This document shows positions 42,163 to 51,503 of a stretch of DNA of 64,000 bases, piece after piece; the stretch's first letter is position 1, and each line of letters starts with the position of its first letter. The stretch comes from Oricola cellulosilytica. Its GTDB lineage: Bacteria; Pseudomonadota; Alphaproteobacteria; Rhizobiales; Rhizobiaceae. Under the pieces are notes generated by a model that saw only the letters and a program-made list of their open reading frames with translations, was not told the origin of the DNA and ran no database searches. The stretch spans positions 387,681 through 451,680 of the forward strand of contig NZ_JAINFK010000004.1 of assembly GCF_019966575.1 (NCBI RefSeq), read 5' to 3'. The position numbers were made by a program, and so were the translations under genes.

Positions 42163-42186
42163 GAAGCCGGGTTCCGACCCGGCTTC
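42163..42186 (+). terminator. hairpin terminator of rpoH
   Basis: A perfect 9-bp stem, GAAGCCGGG, six-base loop TTCCGA, then CCCGGCTTC, starts 20 bp past the rpoH stop. The following bases CTGGTTGC give only a weak T-run, so termination may be incomplete. It separates rpoH from the decayed gene downstream. Confidence 0.65.
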
Positions 42187-42253
42187 CTGGTTGCAGGAAC
42201 CAACTTCACATCCCGGCAATCGACCGGCATAAGAAGTCGCGGGTTCAACAAGG

Positions 42254-42580
42254 TTCGGTGGCCTCACCTTGCCTGAAAGCGCATGCTGGCTGGTCTGATA
42301 ATGGCTTCGTCACAGCTCAACCTTCTTGAGAAACTGGAAGGGGCAAGCGAGCAGGTCAGGCTCGTGCTGAACGCGATGCACGCTGCCGGTCGCCTGGAAG
42401 CCGACGACCGAGATCAGCAGATCCAAGCCCTGGTGCCGGCTTCTTCACCGCACATTGATTGGCATGCTGAAGCTGGTCGTCGAAAAGGGCACCGGAAAGC
42501 GCCGCCCGGCTCCACGGTTTCGCGGCTAGAAAGACCCATATCAGTCAGGATCGAGGGACGCCTCGTTCATCCGGTTCAAC
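42254..42580 (+). pseudogene. decayed class A penicillin-binding protein remnant
   Basis: The 526-bp gap between rpoH and the next gene contains broken pieces of a bifunctional penicillin-binding protein. Bases 42254-42283 read FGGLTLPESA and continue, after a frameshift, at 42283 as MLAGLIMASSQLN then VRLVLNAMHAAG, matching the end of the glycosyltransferase domain. At 42464 another frame reads MLKLVVEKGTGKR, stops at an in-frame TAG (42527-42529) and resumes as SRDASFIRFN, matching the transpeptidase VV.GTGK and DAWFIG region. The KTGT box is destroyed and about 350 residues between the pieces are missing. It is therefore a nonfunctional relic of a PBP1a-like gene. Confidence 0.75.
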
Positions 42581-42668
42581 CAGGCGCCACGGGGTTCGAT
42601 CCTCGACCGCACGTATCAGGCCTATCGCGCCCGCGAAAGCTCTGCACCAAATAGGAACCGGCATCCGC

Positions 42669-44354
42669 TTAAGGCAGCGGATTTGCTTCCCACGCGGCGA
42701 GCACCTCTTCAAACACCTCTTGGCCGGCTACGCCTTTTTCCAGCGTAATCAGCGCACGCCGTCCGCTGACATACTGCATCGGGATATCGATCCACTCCTG
42801 ACTGCGGATCAGGGCGAGATTGGTCTCGATGGCTGTCTCGGCATCAGTGAGGGCGATCATGAAGATATTGGTATCGAGCGGTGCCGCCACGCCGATCAGC
42901 GCATTGCCAGGATCTTGCTCCGTCTCCTTGAAGGTGATGCGTTGAACGTCCGCGATCCCGCGTCCTTCGAAAGTATTCGGAACCCGGTAGAACAACTCGA
43001 TCACATGGCTTGCGGGGAAAGTCTCGTCAGCGTTGCGGCGGATCGTCATCTCCATCGTCAGTCCCAGTTCGGGAACGCTCGCCTCGGCGCGGACGGCCGG
43101 CTCGACCGGGGCGTCGCCGCCAGGCGATTCCTGTACGACCGACCAGACGGTGGCCCCCGACTCTGCCGTTCCGGCCTGCGCTCCGGTCCTTTCCTGATAG
43201 AAAATCGCCCGCTGGCCGACCGGAAGTGGTGACTGCGTCCCGGTTCCCGCAGGCGTGTCGCCGGCCGTACCCGCGTCATCCGGCCCGGCTGTTCCGGATT
43301 CGGTCGCGGTGTCTTCCGTCAGACCCGCCACTGATGTTCCTTCGCCCGTCCTATCCGGCGTACCGGCGGGGCCTTCGTCGACCTCCCGGCCATCGGAGGT
43401 AAGGCGCTGCGTAAACTTCTCCGGTCCGTCGGTCCCCGGCGTGGATTCGCTGACCGCCGGATCCGGTGAATCGGCCGGAACCTCTGCCTGCTCGCTGCCG
43501 GCTGTGTCCTCTACTGTGACGGATTGGCTTTGCACGCTGCGAACCGGCACTCCGTTTTCAATCGTTTCCGTAACCGATGGTCCGGTGGATTCGAACAGCG
43601 CCATGATGCGATCTTGGTTGGCGTAGGCGAGGTACCCGCCACCCGCCAGCAGCAGGACAAGAGCGGCAGCCAGCAGCAATCCCCGATAATTGCGCCGCTC
43701 CGGCGTCGGCAAACTCCGCTCGGTTTCTGTCTCGTCTATCGGCTCCTCGACAGGTTCACGTGGCTCGGAACGCGGCTCGGCGATGACAACTTCCTCCGGC
43801 TCCTCGAAGACCTCGAGTTCCGGCTCTTTCTCTTGTTCGGCAAGAAACGCCTCCAAGGCATCGACCTCGTCAGCTGGCTCACCCACGGGTTCCACCGGGT
43901 CGTAGGTAGGATCGTGCAATTCGTCGACGGGCTCGACCGGGTCGTGAACGGTTTCGGCGGGATAATTGGCAGTCTCCTCCGACGCCGTTGGATCAACCGC
44001 TTCGGGAGCCTCGTGGCCGGATGCATCCGCCTCCGCAATAGTCTCGGATTCGACGGCTGCTGGGTCCTTCGCTGCGGGTATATCGTCCGCGAACAAATGA
44101 TCGAGATCGTCGTCGTAGCCGGATTGGGCCTGCTCTGCGACGGCAACGCTATAGGACGCCTCCACCTCCGCGATCGCGGCATCGAGCTTGGCGAACTGCC
44201 GCTGGATCGCCTCCTCCGAGGGCCGCTTTGGCATCGCTTCGATCTGGCGTTCAATTGTCCCCCGCGCACGCTCGTAGACTTTCGAGCGCATCTCCGGTGT
44301 CGGATTCGCCATCCCCTCAAGGGTCCTTCTGAGGACGGCGGAAAAATCTGCCAT
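42669..44354 (-). CDS. conserved membrane protein of unknown function next to purA
   Basis: A 561-residue protein. The N-terminal 60 residues are helical and basic (LRRTLEGMANPTPEMRSKVY). A very acidic Pro/Glu/Val-rich linker follows (DPVEPVDELHDPTYDPVEPV and similar). A membrane helix (GLLLAAALVLLLAGGGYLAY) lies near 226-245, followed by a Thr/Gly-rich low-complexity region. The C-terminal 170 residues look globular (from VGQRAIFYQERTG to WIDIPMQYVSGR). A domain of this type beside purA is familiar from Rhizobiales genomes but has no function I know. The inside N-terminus and periplasmic C-terminus suggest envelope scaffolding, which is speculation. It ends 14 bp after the region carrying the penicillin-binding-protein relic, on the opposite strand. 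Confidence 0.7.
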   Translation of the reverse strand: MADFSAVLRRTLEGMANPTPEMRSKVYERARGTIERQIEAMPKRPSEEAIQRQFAKLDAAIAEVEASYSVAVAEQAQSGYDDDLDHLFADDIPAAKDPAAVESETIAEADASGHEAPEAVDPTASEETANYPAETVHDPVEPVDELHDPTYDPVEPVGEPADEVDALEAFLAEQEKEPELEVFEEPEEVVIAEPRSEPREPVEEPIDETETERSLPTPERRNYRGLLLAAALVLLLAGGGYLAYANQDRIMALFESTGPSVTETIENGVPVRSVQSQSVTVEDTAGSEQAEVPADSPDPAVSESTPGTDGPEKFTQRLTSDGREVDEGPAGTPDRTGEGTSVAGLTEDTATESGTAGPDDAGTAGDTPAGTGTQSPLPVGQRAIFYQERTGAQAGTAESGATVWSVVQESPGGDAPVEPAVRAEASVPELGLTMEMTIRRNADETFPASHVIELFYRVPNTFEGRGIADVQRITFKETEQDPGNALIGVAAPLDTNIFMIALTDAETAIETNLALIRSQEWIDIPMQYVSGRRALITLEKGVAGQEVFEEVLAAWEANPLP

Positions 44355-44390
44355 GTATTCAATCCGTTGTGAGTCTTTTCGGCGCGTAAC

Positions 44391-45689
44391 CTAGTCTTGA
44401 AAGGGGTCGGTCACAAGTATGGTGTCGTCGCGTTCAGGGCTTGTGGAAAGAAGTGCAACCGGCGCGCCGATCAACTCTTCTATATGCCGAACATATTTAA
44501 CTGCCTGCGCGGGAAGATCGTTCCACGTCCGCGCGCCAGCGGTTGTGTCCTTCCAGCCCTCGATCGTCTCGTAAATAGGCTCCACCCGCGCCTGTGCCCC
44601 CTGGCTGGCAGGGAAGTAATCGATGGTCTCTCCATCGAGCTTGTATCCGACGCACACGCTGATCTCGTCCAGACCGTCCAGAACGTCAAGCTTGGTCAGC
44701 GCGATACCGGTAATTCCGTTGATCGCAACCGCCTGCCGGACCAGCACCGCATCGAACCAGCCACATCGGCGCTTGCGCCCTGTGACGGTTCCAAATTCGT
44801 GTCCCCGCTCACCAAGAAACTGGCCGATCTCGTTCTCCTGCTCGGTTGGAAAGGGCCCCTCGCCCACGCGAGTCGTATAGGCCTTTGTGATCCCGAGTAC
44901 ATATCCGACGCTACCCGGTCCGACGCCGGATCCAGTGGAGGCCTGGCCGGAAATCGTGTTGGAAGAGGTAACGAACGGATAGGTTCCGTGATCAATGTCG
45001 AGAAGTGTGCCTTGCGCGCCTTCGAAGAGAATTCGCGCGCCGCGGCGGCGATGTTCTTCGAGAATTTTCCAGACTCGGTCGATATAGGGCAGGATGACAT
45101 GGGCGACCGAACGCAGTTCCTCCATGATCGTCGCGTGCTCGACCTCCTCCTGTCCCAGGCCGCGTCGCAGCGCATTGTGGTGGGTCAACAGGCGATCGAC
45201 CTTTTCCGGCAACGTATCCATATTGGCAAGATCCATAACCCGAATAGCCCTGCGTCCAACCTTGTCTTCATACGCCGGACCGATACCGCGCCGCGTCGTG
45301 CCGATCTTGGTGCCCGAGTTCGAGGCCGCGTCCTCGCGAATTGCATCCAGTTCGCGATGCAGCGACAGAATGAGCGAGGTGTTCTCAGCGACGCGAAGGC
45401 GGTCGGGTCCGATCTCGATGCCTTGATCGCTCAACCGTTCGATCTCGGCGACGAACGCATGCGGATCGAAAACGACGCCGTTGCCGATGATCGAGAGCTT
45501 TCCCTCGCGCACAACGCCGGACGGCAAAAGCGAAAGCTTGTAGCTGACCCCGTCGATGACAAGCGTATGTCCTGCGTTATGCCCACCTTGGAAGCGCACG
45601 ACCACATCAGCCCGCTCTGACAGCCAATCGACGATTTTGCCCTTGCCCTCGTCTCCCCATTGGCTGCCGATCACAACGACGTTGGTCAT
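44391..45689 (-). CDS. purA: adenylosuccinate synthetase
   Basis: A 432-residue enzyme of the purine pathway that joins IMP and aspartate with GTP to form adenylosuccinate, the first committed step to AMP. The N-terminal GTP and catalytic loop [14 protein letters not shown] is at 8-21, with the catalytic Asp13 and His41 in [20 protein letters not shown] and [13 protein letters not shown] are further IMP and GTP site motifs. Length and motifs are normal. It lies 36 bp before the membrane-protein gene on the same strand, which may be cotranscribed. Confidence 0.97.
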   Translation of the reverse strand: MTNVVVIGSQWGDEGKGKIVDWLSERADVVVRFQGGHNAGHTLVIDGVSYKLSLLPSGVVREGKLSIIGNGVVFDPHAFVAEIERLSDQGIEIGPDRLRVAENTSLILSLHRELDAIREDAASNSGTKIGTTRRGIGPAYEDKVGRRAIRVMDLANMDTLPEKVDRLLTHHNALRRGLGQEEVEHATIMEELRSVAHVILPYIDRVWKILEEHRRRGARILFEGAQGTLLDIDHGTYPFVTSSNTISGQASTGSGVGPGSVGYVLGITKAYTTRVGEGPFPTEQENEIGQFLGERGHEFGTVTGRKRRCGWFDAVLVRQAVAINGITGIALTKLDVLDGLDEISVCVGYKLDGETIDYFPASQGAQARVEPIYETIEGWKDTTAGARTWNDLPAQAVKYVRHIEELIGAPVALLSTSPERDDTILVTDPFQD

Positions 45690-45848
45690 ATTGCTCGCTT
45701 TCCAATTTTAGCATCAAACCCGCGAGGTCTTAGACGGTGACCGCGCAAAGCGCGACTCTAAATCGCGCTTCAGTCGCATATCCCATCGTTCTGCGATGCA
45801 AAATGTGCCCGGTTTACGGCAGAAGACGGATCGGATAGCAAGCCGTTC

Positions 45849-46787
45849 TTGCCGCAACCGGACATTTCCCCGATGCCATCGTCGAATTCGAGCCGTGTCG
45901 CGTATGCCTTTCTTTGCTTCACGGCGTTGTTTTGGGGAGGAAACGCCATCGCCGGAAAACTTGCGGTGGGCCATATATCACCAATGACCCTCACGGCGGT
46001 CCGGTGGATCATAGCGTTTCTGATCCTCGCCTCGTTCAGCCTGCCCCAGCTCCGGCGCGACTGGCGGAATATCCGTCGCTATTTGCCGCTTCTTCTTGCT
46101 TACGGGATGACCGGCTTTGCCCTGTTCAACATCGCACTCTACACCGCGCTCAACCACACTTCCGCGATCAATGTCACGATCGAGCAATCGGGAATGCCGA
46201 TGCTCGTTTTCCTGGCCAATTTCCTGCTATTTGGAATGCGGGTCACGCTTGCCCAGATCGTCGGCTTCCTGATGTCGATTCTCGGCGTTGCGCTTACCGC
46301 GGCCAACGGCGACCTCGGGCGACTTGCTGCGCTCGACATCAACCGTGGCGACGCGATCATGCTGTTGGCGGTTGTTCTTTACGGGGGCTATTCCGTGGCG
46401 CTACGCTGGAAGCCGGCCCTGCACTGGAAGTCGCTTATGACGGTTATGTCGTTTTCCGCCATGGTGACCGCCTTGCCGTTCGCTGTTTGGGAGCAGGCAT
46501 CGGGAAGCGGCAAGCTGCCTGACCTCACCGGACTTGCTGTCGCTCTTTACACGGCGGTCTTTCCGGCCATTCTCGCCCAGATCTTCTACATGCGGGGTGT
46601 AGAGATGATCGGCAGCAATCGCGGCAGCCTGTTCATCAATCTTGTTCCGGTGTTCGGAACGCTGCTTGCAATCGCTATTCTGGGAGAGGCTTTCTATCCC
46701 TATCACGCCTTGGCGTTGATCCTTGTGATTGGCGGAATCTGGCTTGCGGAGCGGGGCGCAGGCAGGCCAAAAAAATCCGGTGGTTGA
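45849..46787 (+). CDS. EamA-family (DMT superfamily) transporter
   Basis: A protein of up to 312 residues with ten predicted membrane helices in two EamA repeats. The first begins at AYAFLCFTALFWGGNAIAGK and the second around DAIMLLAVVLYGGYSVALRW. The family exports metabolites or drugs. The start is uncertain: a TTG at 45849 or an ATG at 45873, giving 304 residues; neither has a clear ribosome binding site. It is divergent from purA and convergent with serA. Its substrate is unknown. Its stop lies within an inverted repeat. Confidence 0.88.
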   Translation: MPQPDISPMPSSNSSRVAYAFLCFTALFWGGNAIAGKLAVGHISPMTLTAVRWIIAFLILASFSLPQLRRDWRNIRRYLPLLLAYGMTGFALFNIALYTALNHTSAINVTIEQSGMPMLVFLANFLLFGMRVTLAQIVGFLMSILGVALTAANGDLGRLAALDINRGDAIMLLAVVLYGGYSVALRWKPALHWKSLMTVMSFSAMVTALPFAVWEQASGSGKLPDLTGLAVALYTAVFPAILAQIFYMRGVEMIGSNRGSLFINLVPVFGTLLAIAILGEAFYPYHALALILVIGGIWLAERGAGRPKKSGG

Positions 46788-46852
46788 CGTCAGACCGCGC
46801 TTTCAGGTCAAACCTTCGCCCATATTGAGGCGCGTCCGGGCAACCACCGGAT
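46775..46852. repeat. 12-bp inverted repeat spanning the end of the EamA gene
   Basis: ATCCGGTGGTTG (46775-46786) and CAACCACCGGAT (46841-46852) are exact inverted copies separated by 54 bases. The first copy includes the last codons of the EamA gene. The pair could fold the 3' end of its transcript, or be a coincidence. No target-site duplication or mobile gene lies near. Confidence 0.4.
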
Positions 46853-46866
46853 AACGTAACGTAACA

Positions 46867-46895
46867 CAAAAAGGCCGCCGAACGAAGCCGGTGGC
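46867..46895 (-). terminator. rho-independent terminator of serA
   Basis: Read on the minus strand, GCCACCG, an eight-base loop, then CGGCGGC form a 7-bp stem with one G-T pair, followed by CTTTTTGTG. It lies 32 bp beyond the serA stop and faces the convergent EamA gene. Confidence 0.7.
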
Positions 46896-46926
46896 AATCA
46901 CAAATTTAACCGTGCGGATATCTTTG

Positions 46927-48519
46927 CTAGACGTCAAACACCAACGGCTTGGCGGACAGGATCTCCGGGAAGGCGCGAACCTGGTCGAGAACCTCCTCGC
47001 TGACGCGCTCGTCGACGTACAGAAGCGCGATAGCATCGCCGCCGGGCCGGTTTCGCCCTAGCTGGAAGTTGGCGATGTTTACGCCATGCTTGCCGAATGT
47101 GGTTCCGAGGATGCCGATGATGCCCGGCGCGTCGTTGTTGGTCGTATAAACCATGTGCTGGCCGATCTCGGCATCGAGGTTGATGCCCTTGATCTGAATG
47201 AACCGCGGCTTGCCGTCTGAGAAGACCGTGCCGGCCACGGAGCGGGTCTGGTTCGCGGTCTTGACGGTCAGCTTGATGTAGCCATCGAAGACGCCAGTCT
47301 TATCGCGTTTGATCTCCGAAACGACTATACCCCGCTCCTTCACCATCACTGGAGCCGAGACCATATTGACGTCGGCCACTTGCGGGCGGATCAATCCGGC
47401 AAGCGCGGCGCTGGTAAGCGCTTTACCGTTCATCTCGGCGGTTGATCCGTCATAGAGGATTTCGACCTCCTTGATCGCGCTTTCGGTCACCTGCCCGACA
47501 AATGCGCCAAGAACTTCGGCAAGCTTGACGAATGGCCGCAGTCGCGGCGCCTCTTCGGCGGTGATAGAGGGCATGTTGATCGCGTTCGTGACCGCGCCCT
47601 TGATCAGGTAATCTGACATCTGTTCCGCCACTTGCAGCGCCACGTTCTCTTGTGCTTCCGATGTCGAAGCGCCGAGATGTGGTGTGCAGACCACGTTCGG
47701 CATGTGAAACAGTTCGTTTTTCGTAGCGGGTTCGACCTCGAAGACGTCGATGCCCGCACCGGCAACCTTGCCGCTTCTCAGGCCCTCGACCAGATCTTCC
47801 TCCACAATGAGTCCGCCGCGCGCGCAATTGATGATGCGCACGCCGTCCTTCATCTTGGCGATCGCCTCAGCGTTGATAATGTTGCGTGTTTTATCGGTCA
47901 GCGGCGTGTGCAGCGTGATGAAATCGGCCCGAGCGAACAGCTCGTCCAGTTCCACTTTCTCGATCCCCAGTTCCACTGCGCGTTCCGCCGACAGGAACGG
48001 GTCGAAGGCGACGACGTGCATTTTCAGGCCGACTGCCCTGGCGGCGACGATCGAGCCAATGTTGCCGCAGCCGATAAGACCAAGCGTCTTGCCGGTAATC
48101 TCGACGCCCATGAACTTTGACTTTTCCCACTTGCCGGCGCGGGTCGAGTTATCCGCTTCCGGGATTTGGCGGGCGACGGCGAAAATCATCGCAATGGCGT
48201 GCTCGGCCGTCGTGATCGAGTTGCCGAAGGGCGTGTTCATCACGATGATACCCCGTCGCGACGCGGCGGGAATATCCACATTGTCGACCCCGATACCCGC
48301 GCGGCCGATCACCTTCAGCTTCGTGGCCGCGTTGATCAGTTTCTCGGTGACCTTCGTGGCCGAGCGGATTGCGAGCCCGTCATAGTCGCCTATGACCTCG
48401 AGCAGTTTGTCCTTGTCCTTGCCGAGGTCGGGCATGAAATCGACATCCACCCCCCGATCCCTGAATATCTGTACGGCGGTTTCGGAAAGTTTGTCGGAAA
48501 CGAGTACGCGCGGCGCCAT
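46927..48519 (-). CDS. serA: D-3-phosphoglycerate dehydrogenase
   Basis: A 530-residue enzyme that oxidises 3-phosphoglycerate to 3-phosphohydroxypyruvate, the first step of serine synthesis. The NAD-binding motif GLIGCGNIGSIVA is at about 147-159, substrate and catalytic residues include the ARGG motif near 240 and the HLGAS block near 288. The long C-terminus holds an allosteric-substrate-binding domain and an ACT domain beginning around MVYTTNNDAPGIIG, which usually binds serine. The ATG at 48519 follows AGGAGG by five bases. It lies 64 bp after serC in the same direction. Confidence 0.95.
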   Translation of the reverse strand: MAPRVLVSDKLSETAVQIFRDRGVDVDFMPDLGKDKDKLLEVIGDYDGLAIRSATKVTEKLINAATKLKVIGRAGIGVDNVDIPAASRRGIIVMNTPFGNSITTAEHAIAMIFAVARQIPEADNSTRAGKWEKSKFMGVEITGKTLGLIGCGNIGSIVAARAVGLKMHVVAFDPFLSAERAVELGIEKVELDELFARADFITLHTPLTDKTRNIINAEAIAKMKDGVRIINCARGGLIVEEDLVEGLRSGKVAGAGIDVFEVEPATKNELFHMPNVVCTPHLGASTSEAQENVALQVAEQMSDYLIKGAVTNAINMPSITAEEAPRLRPFVKLAEVLGAFVGQVTESAIKEVEILYDGSTAEMNGKALTSAALAGLIRPQVADVNMVSAPVMVKERGIVVSEIKRDKTGVFDGYIKLTVKTANQTRSVAGTVFSDGKPRFIQIKGINLDAEIGQHMVYTTNNDAPGIIGILGTTFGKHGVNIANFQLGRNRPGGDAIALLYVDERVSEEVLDQVRAFPEILSAKPLVFDV

Positions 48520-48583
48520 GGCGGCCTCCTGGAAGTCGAAAGAAATAAGGATGGCGAGGCGGCTAACCGCCGCCCCGGTAGAA

Positions 48584-49762
48584 TCAGGCAGCGGCCCTGA
48601 GGCTCGCCCTCTCACTCTCGAAGGCCCAGTCGAGCCACGGCATCAACGCCTCGAGATCGGCGGTCTCCACCGTGGCGCCCGCCCATATGCGGAGTCCCGG
48701 CGGCGCATCGCGATAGGCTCCGATGTCGTAGGCCACATCCTGCTTGTCCAGCAGGGCGACCATCCCTTTCGCGAAGGCTGCCTGCTCGTCACCGGACAGA
48801 GCCGTTATTGCCGGATCGACGATCTTCAAACAGACGGAGGTATTCGAGCGAGTCGCGGGATCGACGGCGAGATTTTCCAGCCAGGAGGACGCATCGACAT
48901 GGCTCTGGATTGTCTTGAAATTGGCATCTGCGCGCGTAGTCAGACCGTCCAGACCGCCAGCGTTCTTCGCCCAGTTGAGCGCATCGATGTAGTCTTCTAC
49001 GCAGAGCATGGACGGCGTGTTGATGGTCTCGCCTTTGAAGATGCCCTCGATGAGCTTGCCACCCTTTGTCAGCCGGAAGATTTTCGGCAAGGGCCACGCC
49101 GGAGTATGGCTCTCCAAGCGCTCGACGGCGCGCGGAGAAAGGATCAGAACGCCGTGCCCCCCCTCGCCGCCCAACACCTTTTGCCACGAGAAGGTGGTCA
49201 CATCGAGCTTGCCGAAATCGAGACGCTGCGCGAAGGCGGCGGAGGTCGCGTCGCATATCGTCAGGCCGTCGCGATCGCCGGGAATAAAATCACCGTTTGG
49301 AACGCAGACGCCCGAAGTCGTTCCGTTCCAGGTAAAGACGACGTCCCGGTCAAAATCGATCTGCCCGAGATCGGGCAACTTGCCGTAGTCCGCCTCGATG
49401 CAGCGGACGTCGTTGAGCTTCAACTGCTTCACGGCATCCGTCACCCAGCCGGTACCGAACGATTCCCAGGCGACCATGTCGACGCCGCGCGGGCCGAGCA
49501 GCGACCACATCGCCATCTCGACGGCGCCCGTGTCGGAGGCCGGCACAATGCCGATCAGGTAGTTGTCGGGAACCTGAAGAACTTCGCGGGTGAGGTCGAT
49601 TGCCTCCGCCAAGCGCGACTTTCCCGGCTTCGAACGATGCGATCGTCCGAGAACAGAAACGTCAAGCGCTTCCGGCGTCCAGCCCGGACGCTTCGCACAT
49701 GGGCCTGAGGAAAAACGGGGATTGGCCGGACGGACGTCCGGCGTGGGCATGGTCGCAGTCAT
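48584..49762 (-). CDS. serC: phosphoserine aminotransferase
   Basis: A 392-residue PLP enzyme of the alphaproteobacterial SerC subgroup, converting 3-phosphohydroxypyruvate and glutamate to phosphoserine, and probably also acting in pyridoxine synthesis. The N-terminal [20 protein letters not shown] and [11 protein letters not shown] segments bind substrate phosphate. The PLP lysine is in [16 protein letters not shown] near 195. The ATG at 49762 has GGAAGGA seven bases upstream, so the longer in-frame start at 49846 is not used. It precedes serA and both probably form an operon. Confidence 0.95.
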   Translation of the reverse strand: MTATMPTPDVRPANPRFSSGPCAKRPGWTPEALDVSVLGRSHRSKPGKSRLAEAIDLTREVLQVPDNYLIGIVPASDTGAVEMAMWSLLGPRGVDMVAWESFGTGWVTDAVKQLKLNDVRCIEADYGKLPDLGQIDFDRDVVFTWNGTTSGVCVPNGDFIPGDRDGLTICDATSAAFAQRLDFGKLDVTTFSWQKVLGGEGGHGVLILSPRAVERLESHTPAWPLPKIFRLTKGGKLIEGIFKGETINTPSMLCVEDYIDALNWAKNAGGLDGLTTRADANFKTIQSHVDASSWLENLAVDPATRSNTSVCLKIVDPAITALSGDEQAAFAKGMVALLDKQDVAYDIGAYRDAPPGLRIWAGATVETADLEALMPWLDWAFESERASLRAAA

Positions 49763-49940
49763 GGATCTATCCTTCCAGATAGTAAGCCTCTCGTTGGGGA
49801 GAGGTGTCCCACGTGCGGCGTTATCGCTTCGACGCGTCGCGGTCAAGCCGATTTCTGGCCTGAATGCGTCATTATCTGCAACTAGTCGGCCATAATGTCT
49901 GTGCCGGGAATTTGGAGCTCGATCCTGCTAGTGCCCGACG

Positions 49941-50291
49941 TCAGTTTCGGCTCGCGACAATCCGTTTCCGCAAGCCGTCCGGAGCAGTTCTCGACTGCTG
50001 AAGGCCGTTCGACCGGGAAGCCGCATCCATTCTGTGGGTGAGCCGCTCCGCGCTGAAACTGGAAAGCAACCCGAACGACCGGCTGCCAGACATTCCGACA
50101 TCGTGTTCGCTGCCGAGATGGAGTCCGAGGTCGCCGCGTATGTACCAGCCCGAACCTAGTTCCGCGGGTCTGGCGGAGGTCGTATGGTCGGCGAACGCCG
50201 GCTTGTCCGTGTCGGCAATGGCAGCGTTTGTGCCGGTGAGGCAGAGCGCGGCAATCGCGGCCCGGATCATTCGAATTATCGCGTTCGTCAT
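49941..50291 (-). pseudogene. truncated Omp31-like outer membrane protein
   Basis: A 116-residue frame with a signal peptide (MIRAAIAALCLTGTNAAIA). Its first strand segment, GSGWYIRGDLGLHLGSEHD, closely resembles GWYLRGDIGYAWNDF of the intact paralogue just upstream on the same strand. After about 65 residues the similarity stops and the rest (SNGLQQSRTAPDGLRKRIV) has no beta-strand pattern and no C-terminal aromatic residue. I read it as a 5' fragment of a duplicated outer-membrane-protein gene. A small intact secreted protein is possible. The ATG at 50291 is supported by GGGAG upstream. Confidence 0.5.
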
Positions 50292-50410
50292 GGTAGGGTA
50301 CTCCCGCTTTGACCGGAACGTGATGGCTCGCCTGCCCTCTTCACACACTATTAACGGCAACCGTTAAGTCCCGGTTAAGCATGCCAATTAAGAACGTTTC
50401 CGCGCAAACG

Positions 50411-50442
50411 AAAACGTCCCGATCGCTTGGCGATCGGGACGT
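50411..50442 (-). terminator. rho-independent terminator of the Omp31-like gene
   Basis: ACGTCCCGATCGC, loop of three bases, then GCGATCGGGACGT form a perfect 13-bp stem. On the minus strand it is followed by TTTCGTTTGC. It starts 21 bp beyond the outer-membrane-protein stop and ends transcription before the truncated paralogue. Confidence 0.85.
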
Positions 50443-50462
50443 CGTTATCTTTGCTGATCCGT

Positions 50463-51317
50463 TTACTTGTAGACCGGCAACGGTTCGGGCTGGAACACGA
50501 CCTGCGTCGGCTCGGCACAATTGCCGAACTTGTAGCGAACGCCGGCCCGGATTTCGTGGCTGTCGATACCCTTGTCGTACACCGGTCCGGTTCCCGCAGC
50601 GTAGCCAAACGGGCTACCGCCCTCGATACGGCGGAATCGATAGCCCAGATCCGCGGCGACGCGGCAGCTTACATCAACCGATACGCCGGCCATGACAGCG
50701 TAGGCGAACCGCCACTCTGCATTGCCCCAATGCGAAACGCTCGGATCGCAAGACGACGGATTTGCGGCGTCACAGGCCGTATTGGTCAGGTTGCCCCAAT
50801 CAACATGCGCTCCGCCGAAGCCGGCGCCGACATAAGGAGTGAACCTGCCGTATGTGCCAAGATCGACATAGGCGTTGACCATCAGCGCCAAGGCGGAAGC
50901 CGTGGCAACGTCTGTGGAGATACAGTCTGTCGCAACGCCGCACGAGCCGCGCGTCGATCCCTCGAAATCGGTTTCGAACCAGTCGATGGTCACGTCGCTG
51001 CGCAGATAGCTGTTTATCTGGTACCCGACGCCAGCGCCGTATGTGAACGACCCCTTCAAGTCACCTGCGAGGGAATTGCTTCCTGCCACCACACCGCCTG
51101 GGAAGGTGTAATAATCGGCACCGCGAAAATCATTCCATGCATAGCCGATGTCGCCACGCAGATACCAGCCGCTCACCTCGCCCGGCACATGTTCGGGAGC
51201 CTCGAATACGGGGGCCTCGATAATCGGCGGCTCGTAAACGTCAGCGGCCAAGGCTGGGATCGCGCTGGCCACCAGCGCCGCGGTGCCGAGTAGGATGTTT
51301 TGTGCAGCGAATTTCAT
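50463..51317 (-). CDS. Omp31/porin-family outer membrane beta-barrel protein
   Basis: A 284-residue outer membrane protein. The signal peptide (MKFAAQNILLGTAALVASAI, cleavage after ALAA) is followed by a Pro/Glu-rich linker and then alternating beta strands such as GWYLRGDIGYAWNDF and GVGYQINSYLRSDVTIDWFE. The protein is of the rhizobial Omp25/Omp31/RopB type, with eight or so strands in the outer membrane. Two Cys pairs (SCGVATDCIS and TACDAANPSSCD) may be disulfide-bonded in loops. The last residues VRYKF precede a short tail with a C-terminal Lys. Confidence 0.87.
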   Translation of the reverse strand: MKFAAQNILLGTAALVASAIPALAADVYEPPIIEAPVFEAPEHVPGEVSGWYLRGDIGYAWNDFRGADYYTFPGGVVAGSNSLAGDLKGSFTYGAGVGYQINSYLRSDVTIDWFETDFEGSTRGSCGVATDCISTDVATASALALMVNAYVDLGTYGRFTPYVGAGFGGAHVDWGNLTNTACDAANPSSCDPSVSHWGNAEWRFAYAVMAGVSVDVSCRVAADLGYRFRRIEGGSPFGYAAGTGPVYDKGIDSHEIRAGVRYKFGNCAEPTQVVFQPEPLPVYK

Positions 51318-51455
51318 CTTTCGTTCCTTCCACCAGCCAATGCTCGAGTACAGGGTTGCAATGTCTGCGGCGGATACTGGCGCGGAAAGGTTAAATCCGA
51401 CTTAACCGTCTTTCTTTACCGTAATTGCTGTCGATGCGATCATCGCGGAAATGGA

Positions 51456-51478
51456 AATGGCGCCCCGTGGGCGCCATT
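51456..51478 (-). terminator. hairpin terminator of glmM
   Basis: AATGGCGCCC, loop of three bases, then GGGCGCCATT form a perfect 10-bp stem. It lies 26 bp after the glmM stop and is followed on the minus strand by TCCATTTCC, so the T-run is weak. The gap to the Omp31-like start holds no gene. Confidence 0.7.
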
Positions 51479-51503
51479 GGCTGTAGTATTTTGATACAGA
51501 TCT

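Noticed and set aside
44397-45620. 407-codon plus-strand frame across purA
   Set aside because: purA on the other strand has all catalytic motifs; the plus frame has no recognisable domain.
48392-49708. 438-codon plus-strand frame across serC and the start of serA
   Set aside because: Shadow of two well-identified genes; no start signal or motif.
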